Below the pieces are notes generated by a model, which was given only the letters and a program-made list of their open reading frames with translations, ran no database searches and had not been told where the DNA came from. From Drosophila miranda (taxonomy: Eukaryota; Arthropoda; Insecta; Diptera; Drosophilidae): DNA of 64,000 bases. The first letter of the stretch is position 1; every line of letters begins with the position of its first letter. Below, piece after piece: positions 34,408 to 44,846 of this stretch. The position numbers and the translations under genes are program-made. Location of the stretch: assembly GCF_003369915.1 (NCBI RefSeq), contig NC_046675.1, positions 13,268,001-13,332,000 of the forward strand, in the 5' to 3' direction.

Positions 34408-36453
34408 TCACATGTCCCCCGCACAATCCCAGCGTATGTCGTCCGTCTCGTGTGTGAGATAGCGTCCGCCGCCCACCTGGGTCTCCAGGGTGCGCAGGTC
34501 TCGGTAGGTTTGCTTGTCCTGCAGCCAGTAGTGCAACAGGCTCTGGTCCACTGTGTAGCGCTTTCGCTGCTTCACCTGCAGCAGGTTGTTGATCAGATCA
34601 ATGGCTACGGAATGAGAGATGAAATGGTTAGTCGAAAGGACGGAAGGAACTCCCGAGGGCACCGGCTCACCATTGGAGGAGATCTCTTTCCACGGCTTGG
34701 GGGCATACATGAAGGCGGCATTCTGTATCTGATCGTTGATGTCCTCCTCCTCGTTGAAGGGAAATGTGCCGCTCAGGCTCACATAGATGATCACGCCCAC
34801 GCTCCACATGTCCAGCGACCGATTGTAGCCCTTGTTCCGGAGCACTTCGGGTGCGAGATAGGCGGGCGTGCCCACCACCGAGTGGCGGAAGGACTTCTCG
34901 CCAATGATGCGGGCATAGCCAAAGTCGCATAGCTTCACCTGCGAGAATTCTGCGTCCGAGGAGAGCAGCACGTTCTCCGGCTTCAGGTCGCAGTGGACGA
35001 TGTTCTGCGAGTGCAGGTACTTGAGGGCAATCAGGATCTGGGTGATGAGAAACTTGGTGACGCGCTCGCTTAGCCGACCCCTCGTGTGCGACAGAATCAT
35101 CTCGAGCATGTCGCCCTTCAGCTTCTCCATCACGACGAAGATGCGCTCGGGGGTCTCGAACATCCGCTCCAGGTTGACGACGCCGCAGTGGCAGATGTTC
35201 TGAAGGATGGCCACCTCGTTCTTCAGCTGCGCCTCCTGCGTGGTGGAGAAGCGCAGCTTGTCGATCACCTTGATGGCCACCTCGCGCTTCGTCTTCCTGT
35301 GCACGCCGCCGTAGACGACGCCAAACTGTCCGGAGCCGAGCACCTCATCGGGAAACATCTGATAGAGCTGGCCCATGTCCTGGACCTGTTCCTCCGATTC
35401 ACAGCATTCTGTGGAACATGGAAGATTGGTTAGTTCTTAGCACTCAGAATATGGTATGGGTATAAATATGAGCCACTCACGTGTGTTGTTCACATGCATA
35501 AAGGCCTGCCGGATGCTTGTCTCCCAGCTCTTGGCGATATCGCTGCCGATGCCGCTGTCCGGGGGCGGCAGCCGCACCGCCTGCTCCTCCTTCGCGCCCA
35601 CGAGGGGATCCTGGCCGACGTAGTAGCTGAGGCTGGGCATGCACAGCTCGAAGCAATAGTTGGAGTCGGGACGCGGATCGCGGTGCGCCTCGATGGAGAG
35701 GAGCTCCGCCAGCGGCAGCTCCTTGTGGTACTTGCTGCCCTGCTCCGAGACGAACAGCGTGACGGTCTTGGAGTCGAGGCGCCAGTAGTAGCGCTTGACG
35801 GCCTTGTCCAGGGAGGTGAAGTGGACCAGCCACCCCTCCTTCAGGGCCTGGCCGCCGCGCTTCTTCGAGGGCTTCACGGACTGCACGATGCGCATCAGCG
35901 GGATGTTGGCGCTGGGCGAGGAGGAGGACGACGACTGAGACTGCTCCGACTGGCCGTCGCTGGACTTCGTCTCCCCGCCCACGCTGCCGCTGCCACTGCC
36001 ATCGTCGCCCATCCCTCCGTTGACCAGCTCCGGGGGGGAGTTGTGGGCGTTGGTAAGTGCTTTGGGCGGCTCCCTGGGTCTCCCTGCAACCAGATTAACG
36101 CCGCCTCCCATCGCCCCCTTGCCGTACTTTCCGTAGTCCGGCTGCGGACTGGGTGAGTCCTCTAAGTCGCTGTCATCGAACTCCTCGCGGAAGAAGTTGT
36201 CCCGCTCCTTGCACGGCGTCCCGTCGCCGATCTCCGCCTGCATCTGCAGCTGACTGAGCTGCGCCTCTCCCGTGCAGTCCAGCGGCACCTTGTCCATGCA
36301 CTTCTTGAAGAGCCCCTTCAGCAGCTCCTTGCACAGCTGGCACACCGGCGGCATCCCGTATGTGTGGACCTGGAACGTGTGCGGAATGCGGAGCGCAGTC
36401 AGGCCGTTCCGGCTGCCCGACGAGTGGGTGCGCTGGTGTCGTCCGGGTATGTT
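34408..36453 (-). CDS. PKD: Protein kinase D exons 5-7, distal duplicate (copy 1)
   Basis: Exons 36453-35481, 35408-34671 and 34604-34408 total 1908 nt, in frame throughout. They encode a C1 finger, an acidic and Ser-rich linker, a PH domain (from [10 protein letters not shown]) and a Ser/Thr kinase. Kinase motifs are [26 protein letters not shown] and APE. PKD is a diacylglycerol- and PKC-activated kinase of the trans-Golgi and plasma membrane. This copy lacks its own exons 1-4, having only a 41-nt piece of exon 4 at 37280-37240 that keeps the splice donor. A 42-nt deletion at 36307/36308 removes 14 residues of the C1 finger, including two Cys and the His of the zinc sites. In the activation loop FRRS reads FRHS. 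The frame opens at phase 0, so exons 1-4 at 42-44 kb could splice to it. Confidence 0.8.
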
Positions 36454-36907
36454 CTGTTTACGGAGGGAACGACGGAGAGAGACTTAATTAGCAAATTGGG
36501 TTGCTCTGGAGAAGCGTCTTCAGTCGGCGTACACCACGGGATCGTGTGCAGTCCACTCTTACTAATGGAGATAATTGACTAAAAATAATAGTATAAATTA
36601 TGACAAGGTTGCCTTAAAATGTGATCGGAGACGGAGTGTTATGAATGCCAAGTATCCCTCGGGTAATACTGTGCGGAAGTTCATACGAATATGAAAACAT
36701 TGCCTCGAGGATAGATATACAAATAGAACAAATTTATGTCGAGTGTTATGGCCTACACCATGGGGGAATTGATATCCTTTTAGTGGATACAGAGATCATA
36801 CATATCCTAGGCAACTTTCCTCTAGGCTTTCACAGAGACTGAAGGGGTATTTCACGAACCCTGAAGAGTTTTCCCCAGGACCTTTAGCTCTCTGCTTCGG
36901 ACACCCC

Positions 36908-37026
36908 CCCTACGAGTATTTAAAAGAGTTAATGAGCCATTAAATGTAAGCAAAATGAAAATTTATTCAAAAATGAAGAGAATACAAAAAATAAGAGGGT
37001 AAGTACAATTTTAAATACTCGTAGGG
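36908..37026. repeat. 119-bp hairpin-forming repeat in PKD intron, copy 1
   Basis: Perfect 18-bp inverted arms, CCCTACGAGTATTTAAAA at 36908-36925 and its complement at 37009-37026, enclose 83 AT-rich bases. The duplicate is at 41679-41797 and has the same length. It could be a MITE remnant or a structured intronic RNA element. Confidence 0.6.
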
Positions 37027-37235
37027 ATGCCCCAAACTGTCAACCGTCACCACTACGCACTATTCATTCGCAACACTCACTGGCACTCACACAAACACAT
37101 ATGTGCGTATGTATGCACACTGGAAGGACGAGGGTTGGGATGAGGATAGCTGACGTGCTTTCCCCACACGTCTACACGTCTGTCCACGAACGTGTCAATT
37201 CTTAATAATGTCATTCATAAGGTCCGACATGCGCT

Positions 37236-38116
37236 TTACCAGAGAACTGCTGGAGTCATTCCGGCCCGTTGACTCCTCGGCGGATTTCTGATCACTTGAC
37301 GATTAAAGCTGAAGCCAGACAAGGTATAATGCTTGCTCTTAACAATCTTCACCACTTGCTGAAAGATTCAAGAAAAATCAAGGTTTAGATTAGAAATTAC
37401 TATAGAAGGCGACCTACCATCACCAGCTTGATGAGAAAAACAGCGAATGTAAGGAAATTAATGCTCATGATGGCTGCTTCGGGTGGGAAATCTATTGCGG
37501 CTTCGTCCATCAGGCCGCGACGCCTGCGTCTCTTCCGCTCCGGTGGCTGCCACAGAACCGCGAAATGTTGCTCTGTCGTGTCAGGAGAAAGTCAGGTTCG
37601 GCATCAGCTAAACATAAAATTGATATTCTTACCAATCATCCGCATTAGATTGTCACGGAGATTCTGGAGGAGTTTGATCTTCTTTTCAATGCTGAGGGCC
37701 GACTTCTTGATCCAGCTGTTCTGCATGGTTTTCAGAAACTTGAGGAAGCCGTGCATGCTGGGCATCTCGATTTCGCCACCATTTTCTCCATCTCCGTTGT
37801 CTACCGGTGGTTCTGTAGAGTCCTCCTCCTCATGGCTCTCTGTCGAAAGCGACGAGTGCCTCCGCGATGTAGTCTCCACATTGGGAGTGACCACGACCAC
37901 ATTATGAACAGGTGCTTTGGTAGAGCTCCCTAAAATCTGGGCGCTGGTTAAAATATTCGGGTCTCCTGGACCTTGACTGAAGCGAATGCGCTGGTACTCA
38001 ATCCAAGCAGGACTGGGCGTGGTAAAGCCATCCGAATCCTGGCTTGCGGCTGTCTCCACGCACTCTCTTAAGCTCAGAGCAAACAAAAGGAAGAAACTGA
38101 ATGGTAATAGTTGCAT
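37236..38116 (-). CDS. Small secreted protein, copy 2 with chimeric C-terminus
   Basis: Exons 38116-37633, 37572-37418 and 37358-37236 give 762 nt and 253 residues. The signal peptide, acidic middle, basic cluster and hydrophobic segment match copy 1. A His to Leu change (SSHSTES to SSLSTES) and an indel inside the first intron distinguish it. The duplication breakpoint falls in the last sense codon. The TAG of copy 1 is therefore absent and the frame runs on for 14 codons into a fragment of PKD exon 4 read in a non-native frame ([14 protein letters not shown], then TAA). The promoter side is inside the duplicated unit, so it should be expressed like copy 1. Whether the tail changes function is unknown. 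Confidence 0.75.
37240..37280 (-). pseudogene. PKD: Truncated fragment of PKD exon 4
   Basis: These 41 nt are the 3' end of PKD exon 4, created by the duplication junction, and still carry the donor CTG/GTAAAG. The intact exon is 42198-42011. The fragment overlaps the chimeric tail of the secreted-protein copy. The retained donor could let transcripts entering from upstream splice into PKD copy 1 exon 5. Confidence 0.8.
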
Positions 38117-38681
38117 CTTCTTGATTGGAACGTTGTGGAACTACTGCTGCTGGAAAGTGTGGCACGAGTCACAAAGTGCTGTGCTACGAAAAGAGTGTCA
38201 GCCGTTGCAAGCCAGCGATTTTCAGATGGCTTTCGCAGATGAAGATGAACTATTAAATACCCTCTGGGTAGATCAAGATCATTCGAGACCACACCACGAA
38301 TTTGGATCCCCTAGTTCTTGTAGTCTTCGAGATACCTTGGTATAGTACCCTACAATTACTGGCGATCACAGCCATGATGAGGATGACGAAGATGCACAGA
38401 TGAGACGCGAGGCATTCACGACAATCAAATGTCAAGTTTGTTGTTTATTCATCAGTAGTTTATTTTCGCTCTTGTGGCAATTGGTACTGCATAAGATCCG
38501 AGCTTGTGGTTTTTTTGTTTTATTGATGAATACACGTATGTATTTTGCATGTATATTTGATGTACGTAAGTGTTATTCATAAGAGTTGCCATTAGGTGGT
38601 TAACAAATTAAAGCTATCGACTAATTTTGATTCTAGAGAAAAATTTAGCACACAGAGTTTTCTTGTTTAGCATTTATCAAA

Positions 38682-38705
38682 GTTATCGTTATCGTTATCG
38701 TTATC
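38682..38705. repeat. GTTATC hexamer repeat, four units
   Basis: Four GTTATC units followed by GTTACG, one unit fewer than the duplicate at 33936. The reverse strand has GATAAC cores. Confidence 0.85.
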
Positions 38706-38925
38706 GTTACGGAGAGAAGCAGCAGCGAGAGGGAAAACTTACAAGTCTAGGAGAAACATCGAGAGTGCGGGACGAATAAATGTACACTCAAAGAAATTAC
38801 ACCCATGGTCTACCCAATTTTAAAAGCTGTACTTAAATTGGATTCAGAGATATACTAGGGTATAGTTTTCTTCAAGTGGACGTTACAGCAGCTGACTGGA
38901 ACAGCTGCTTGGCTCTGCTCCGGGA

Positions 38926-39147
38926 CTATTTGATGTGGCGACAGAGATGGAAACGGACCCACTTTAGCGCCTTGCCGCTGATGGCCTCCACCTTGGGGGA
39001 ATTCTCGGACAGACGATGGCAGTCGGCGCAGTTGCCTGCGGATGGATAACTCTCCGTGGTGCTGTTGGTCAAGATGGGAGTGGGCGTGGTTGTAGGTGTG
39101 GGGGTGGTGCCCACTGATCCACTCAGGTCATTGTCGAAGGTCACAGG
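38926..39147 (-). other. In-frame readthrough extension of PKD, copy 2
   Basis: Same 73-codon open extension after TGA-C as in copy 1, identical in protein. The one difference I find inside it is a synonymous third-base change in a Pro codon, and another just before the stop is also synonymous (Gly). The duplication is recent, so identity between copies is weak evidence of constraint. Confidence 0.45.
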
Positions 39148-42100
39148 TCACATGTCACCCGCACAATCCCAGCGTATGTCGTCCGCCTCGTGTGTGAGAT
39201 AGCGTCCGCCGCCCACCTGGGTCTCCAGGGTGCGCAGGTCTCGGTAGGTTTGCTTGTCCTGCAGCCAGTAGTGCAACAGGCTCTTGTCCACTGTGTAGCG
39301 CTTTCGCTGCTTCACCTGCAGCAGGTTGTTGATCAGATCAATGGCTACGGAATGAGAGATGAAATGGTTAGTCGAAAAGACGGAAGGAACTCCCGAGGGC
39401 ACCGGCTCACCATTGGAGGAGATCTCTTTCCACGGATTGGGGGGATACATGAAGGCGGCATTCTGTATCTGATCGTTGATGTCCTCCTCCTCGTTGAAGG
39501 GAAATGTGCCGCTCAGGCTCACATAGATGATCACGCCCACGCTCCACATGTCCAGCGACCGATTGTAGCCCTTGTTCCGGAGCACTTCGGGTGCGAGATA
39601 GGCGGGCGTGCCCACCACCGAACGGCGGAAGGACTTCTCGCCAATGATGCGGGCATAGCCAAAGTCGCACAGCTTCACCTGCGGAAACTCTGCGTCCGAG
39701 GAGAGCAGCACGTTCTCCGGCTTCAGGTCGCAGTGGACGATGTTCTGCGAGTGCAGGTACTTGAGGGCAATCAGGATCTGGGTGATGAGAAACTTGGTGA
39801 CGCGCTCGCTTAGCCGACCCCTCGTGTGCGACAGAATCATCTCGAGCATGTCGCCCTTCAGCTTCTCCATCACGACGAAGATGCGCTCGGGGGTCTCGAA
39901 CATCCGCTCCAGGTTGACGACGCCGCAGTGGCAGATGTTCTGAAGGATGGCCACCTCGTTCTTCAGCTGCGCCTCCTGCTTAGTGGGGAAGCGCAGCTTG
40001 TCGATCACCTTGATGGCCACCTCGCGCTTCGTCTTCCTGTGCACGCCGCCGTAGACGACGCCAAACTGTCCGGAGCCGAGCACCTCATCGGGAAATATCT
40101 GATAGAGCTGGCCCATGTCCTGGACCTGTTCCTCCGATTCACAGCATTCTGTGGAACATGGAAGATTGGTTAGTTCTTAGCACTCAGAATATGGTATGGG
40201 TATAAATATGAGCCACTCACGTGTGTTGTTCACATGCATAAAGGCCTGCCGGATGCTTGTCTCCCAGCTCTTGGCGATATCGCTGCCGATGCCGCTGTCC
40301 GGGGGCGGCAGGCGCACCGCCTGCTCCTCCTTGGCGCCCACGAGGGGATCCTGGCCGACGTAGTAGCTGAGGCTGGGCATGCACAGCTCGAAGCAGTAGT
40401 TGGAGTCGGGACGCGGATCGCGGTGCGCCTCGATGGAGAGGAGCTCCGCCAGCGGCAGCTCCTTGTGGTACTTGCTGCCCTGCTCCGAGACGAACAGCGT
40501 GACGGTCTTGGAGTCGAGGCGCCAGTAGTAGCGCTTGACGGCCTTGTCCAGGGAGGTGAAGTGGACCAGCCACCCCTCCTTCAGGGCCTGGCCGCCGCGC
40601 TTCTTCGTGTGCTTCACGGACTGCACGATGCGCATCAGCGGGATGTTGGCGCTGGGCGAGGAGGAGGACGACGACTGAGACTGCTCCGACTGGCCGTCGC
40701 TGGACTTCGTCTCCCCGCCCACGCTGCCGCTGCCACTGCCATCGTCGCCCATCCCTCCGTTGACCAGCTCCGGGGGGAGTTGTGGGCGTTGGTAAGTGCT
40801 TTGGGCGGCTCCCTGGGTCTCCCTGCAACCAGATTAACGCCGCCTCCCATCGCCCCCTTGCCGTACTTTCCGTAGTCCGGCTGCGGACTGGGTGAGTCCT
40901 CGAAGTCGCTGTCATCGAACTCCTCGCGGAAGAAGTTGTCCCGCTCCTTGCGCGGCGTCCCGTCGCCGATCTCCGCCTGCATCTGCAGCTGACTGAGCTG
41001 CGCCTCTCCCGTGCAGTCCAGCGGCACCTTGTCCATGCACTTCTTGTGCGTATTGTACTGGCAGTCGCGGCACTGCAGCCCCTGCTTGAAGAGCCCCTTC
41101 AGCAGCTTCTTGCACAGCTGGCACACCGTCGGGATCCCGTATGTGTGGACCTGGAACGTGTGCGGAATGCGGAGCGCAGTCAGGCCGTTCCGGCTGCCCG
41201 ACGAGTGGGTGCGCTGGTGTCGTCCGGGTATGTTCTGTTTACGGAGGGGAAGACTTAATTAGCAAATTGGGTTGCTCTGGAGAAGCGTCTTCAGTCGGCG
41301 TACACCACGGGATCGTGTACAGTCCACTCTTACTAATGGAGATAATTGACTAAAAATAATAGTATAAATTATGACAAGGTTGCCTTAAAATGTCATCGGA
41401 GACGGAGTGTTATGAATGCCAAGTATCCCTCGGGTAATACTGTGCGGAAGTTCATACGAATATGAAAACATTGCCTCGAGGATAGATATACAAATAGAAC
41501 AAATTTATGTCGAGTGTTATGGCCTACACCATGGGGGAATTGATATCCTTTTAGTGGATACAGAGATCATACATATCCTAGGCAACTTTCCTCTAGGCTT
41601 TCACAGAGACTGAAGGGGTATTTCACGAACCCTGAAGAGTTTTCCCCAGGACCTTTAGCTCTCTGCTTCGGACACCCCCCCTACGAGTATTTAAAAGAGT
41701 TAATGAGCCATTAAATGTAAGCAAAATGAAAATTTATTCAAAAATGAAGAGAATACAAAAAATAAGAGGGTAAGTACAATTTTAAATACTCGTAGGGATG
41801 CCCCAAACTGTCAACCGTCACCACTACGCACTATTCATTCGCAACACTCACTGGCACTCACACAAACACATATGTGCGTATGTATGCACACTGGAAGGAC
41901 GAGGGTTGGGATGAGGATAGCTGACGTGCTTTCCCCACACGTCTACACGCCTGTCCACGAACGTGTCAATTCTTAATAATGTCATTCATAAGGTCCGACA
42001 TGCGCTTTACCAGAGAACTGCTGGAGTCATTCCGGCCCGTTGACTCCTCGGCGGAGGAGAGGAGCGACTGCTGTGAGCTGCCGGACGGGCTGCGTGGCGT

Positions 42101-43737
42101 CTGCAGGGTGAAGGAGCGTCTCGATGTGGCGTCATTCGAGCGGTTACAGTTGTTCGGTATTTTCACCACACATCGCTTGTGATAGTTCTGACCGCAGCCT
42201 GTGGGGGGGAGCGAGAAGAAGGATATTGAACAGGCGGATTAGTCCGGCCAAAGGAAAACAGTTGTCATAAATGGGCCACATACCATCACACTTGAGGCCC
42301 TGACGCACCAGGCCGAACAGCATTTCACCGCAGAAATCACAGAATGTCGGCCCCTTGTAGGAATGCACATTGAGGCTGTGCGGCTTCAGAGTTGGCATCT
42401 CGGACGTCGGATACAGGATGGCTGTGGGTGGCAGATAAACGTGGCGGTCAGTCAAAGCCCAGATTGAGGCTCGGTTAGTCTTACGGCTGGCTGTCAATAC
42501 AATTTCCACCAGGGTCTCGTCCACCACTTCCGCTGCCGAATTGATAATGTGCAGCACATTGGGTGTGCTGTAGTCGTGCACGAACAGCAGAATCCGCTCC
42601 GACAGATACGTGAGTCCGCTATCCGGTATCTGAAATGTGCCACAAGAGTGTTGGAGTTTTACTGGCCATGTCCATGTCCATTTACGGTGTTTTGCTTCAT
42701 TTAACGCTCATTTTTGCATACGGGAGTGCGGGTCTCCCCCCCCCATTATCATATCATATTCGTATTCGTATCTTAATTGATTGCCTGATAAGATTCAGCG
42801 GGCCATATGCACAAAATATCATATCGATTTCAATTGATAGCCAACAACAAAAGATAAATAAAATATGCGAAAGCTAACTGCAGTGGAACGTCGATTGGAA
42901 AACTCTCTTGAAGCTTTTCCCAATGCGGAGGTCTTTTCTTCAATTTTTTTGTCAATTTTATACCAGTCGATACATATATATTGATCCAATGGATCTTCCT
43001 GTAAATAAACCTTATCGGACACAAAATACGAGTATATCCATACGCATTTCCATTTGGGGGGAGGGACCCTTGGCTATGATAGAAGTGGCGCGTGGCGCCC
43101 ACATGGTCACGAGAGGAGGTGGAGCAAGTTCCAAGTCAGGAGCAGCTGTCGTTGCCAGTGCCTCGTTATGGGTCACCGGTTGCGGCTTGGTTAATTGAAT
43201 TGGCCATGGATAGCTGCCCTCCCTCCCCACCACCCCATCTCCCTCCCGAGAAAGTAAGCGAGTCATGTCTATGTTACTTGGACTTAATGAAATAAAGCAA
43301 TTATTCTGCACACATAGACATTTATTAATCTTCCCCTCTCTATCCGCATGGCTCTGGCCAGGGATTCGGACTCGTAATCGGACTCGGAGGAGCTCCGGAA
43401 TGGACTTTGTGTTGACTTGACCGCGTTCCGCCTCGGCGCAGATGGCAAATAAAAATATTTACTTATTGACATGACCAGCTCCCAGCTCTGGATCATGCAG
43501 AATACACGAAAGCAGATGGTGACCCCGACACCCTTTGGGGTGGTCCCTAGTGGTCCCTAGTTCCTCCAAGACTGCTTCCATCCATGCAAACTTCCATTTC
43601 CTACATCTTACCTTTGTGTTGATGAAATCACAGGCCATATCCTTGAGTGATTTGAGCGTGAGGGCGGTTACGGGCACGCTAACTGCATCGCGAATGCTGC
43701 CAAATTGGAACAGAAATGTCACCTCGGGCCCCTCCAT
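39148..43737 (-). CDS. PKD: Protein kinase D, exons 1-7 (copy 2), frame broken in exon 5
   Basis: Exons: 43737-43612, 42629-42485, 42421-42284, 42198-42011, 41234-40221, 40148-39411, 39344-39148. Exons 1-4 give 199 residues. They include the ubiquitin-like N-terminal region seen in PKDs and a complete C1a finger at 105-154 (H105, C118, C121, C135, C138, H143, C146, C154). Exon 5 carries a complete C1b finger at 224-273 and the PH domain, and exons 6-7 the kinase with intact [26 protein letters not shown] and the loop [12 protein letters not shown]. With one extra base the protein would be 848 residues, close to the usual fly PKD. As written, a G7 run in copy 1 is G6 at 40772-40777. The frame then ends at a stop at 40635, before the PH and kinase domains. 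Exon 5 is 1014 nt, where phase requires one more. ATG 43737 is the first in frame after an upstream stop. Confidence 0.85.
41679..41797. repeat. 119-bp hairpin-forming repeat in PKD intron, copy 2
   Basis: Same element as 36908-37026, with 18-bp perfect inverted arms at 41679-41696 and 41780-41797, lying in the intron between PKD exons 4 and 5. Confidence 0.6.
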
Positions 43738-44816
43738 GATGACGGGGACGCTGCCAACGCCAGCGCCACTGCCAACGCCAAGGCTGGCGCCGCTGCTGCC
43801 GTTGGAGGTGCTGTGGTGTCGTTGGGCCACGGTGGCTGTGCTTGCCGAATGGGTGGCTCAATAAAGGATTCTCCCTTCTCCTGCACTGATTCCTCGACCT
43901 TCCGCGACCTCCTTTTGCGCTCTGCTTGAGGTGCTTCCTGTTGTTGCAAATGCCAAGGACGCAATAACTTTTGTAATAGTTGCCACCGCTATCCTGATTA
44001 GTCTTTCTCTGGCGTTGCCCCTCCTCGGGTTTGCTTCTGGACGATTCCGATGGCTGGCTTTTGTTTGTTTTCCTTTGGCTCTGCTCTGGCGGGCTGCGGT
44101 TTCAGGGGTATTTCAGTCGGTCCCGGCTCTCCGTATAGATCCAGCTATCAGGCAGAATTCCCACGACAGTCATAAGAGCAAACTGAAAGGATATTATCGA
44201 ATAAGCTTTTAAGTTTGACGAAAATTGCACTTTACCTAAGTAAGGGCGTAATTACTGAAATTGGAATGCAATTGGTAACTGTATCCGAAGGGAAAGCCAA
44301 GGGTTGGTCTGGACTGTGGACTGCTTCGGGTCGTGGTGGTGGGATGGAGTGCCGCAAACTGAATCATTTTCCTGCCTTTGAAAGAGTCATTTGAAACTTT
44401 CAATTGCATGCAACTTTATTGCAACTTTTCACACAGAGGGCTGAATGCAGAGGGCAGAGTGCAGTGGGCGGAACGAATAAATGGCTGATAATTAAATATA
44501 CAATATGTCATTTAAGAACTTTTTCTGTACTTTACTGTTTAATAACAAAGAAAGCTAAACTCCCAGAAGGATATTTTGGAGAAGGAGTAAATGGAAACTG
44601 TGTGATTTGTAAAATGCTCACTAAAACTGGAGAAACGACAATCTTTTATAGCGTTAAAGCATACTGCAAGATATAATATCTCATCAAAATATCCATCTGC
44701 AGATCCAAGAACAGACGTATATCATCTTTTCAACATTTTCTTAGACTGTAGAATGACCTGAGGAGTCATTGAAGCGACTTTTAAAGAAAAATACATACCA
44801 AAACACAATTCTAAAC

Positions 44817-44846
44817 AAAAAAAAAAAAAAAAAAAACAAAAAAAAA
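44817..44846. repeat. Poly-A tract
   Basis: Twenty A, one C, then nine A. It could be the tail of a decayed retroposed sequence lying at about 44500-44816, but I see no recognisable protein or repeat in front of it. Confidence 0.6.

Larger units (their letters stand above)
32533..37280. repeat. Tandem duplication unit, copy 1 (4748 bp)
   Basis: This unit is repeated head to tail at 37281-42051. CGGA is present at 32533, 37281 and 42052, so the junction carries 4 bp of microhomology. The unit contains the small secreted-protein gene, PKD exons 5-7 and the 5' intron, and at its right end a 41-nt fragment of PKD exon 4. Differences from copy 2 are scattered substitutions and small indels, about 1-2 percent by eye. 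Confidence 0.9.
37281..42051. repeat. Tandem duplication unit, copy 2 (4771 bp)
   Basis: This is the head-to-tail partner of 32533-37280. Its right side is continuous with the rest of PKD exon 4, while its left side is the fusion junction. Compared with copy 1 it keeps 42 nt in the C1 finger exon, lacks one G in a homopolymer at 40772-40777, and has four rather than five GTTATC units. Confidence 0.9.

Noticed and set aside
35494-36156. 220-codon open frame antisense to PKD exon 5
   Set aside because: It is the shadow of GC-rich coding sequence on the opposite strand, and recurs in the duplicate for the same reason.
39345-39410. Reading the 66-nt intron between PKD exons 6 and 7 as coding
   Set aside because: The frame is open through it, but GTGAGC, a CTAAC branch-like motif and a TAG acceptor are present, and the inserted residues interrupt the conserved C-lobe of the kinase.
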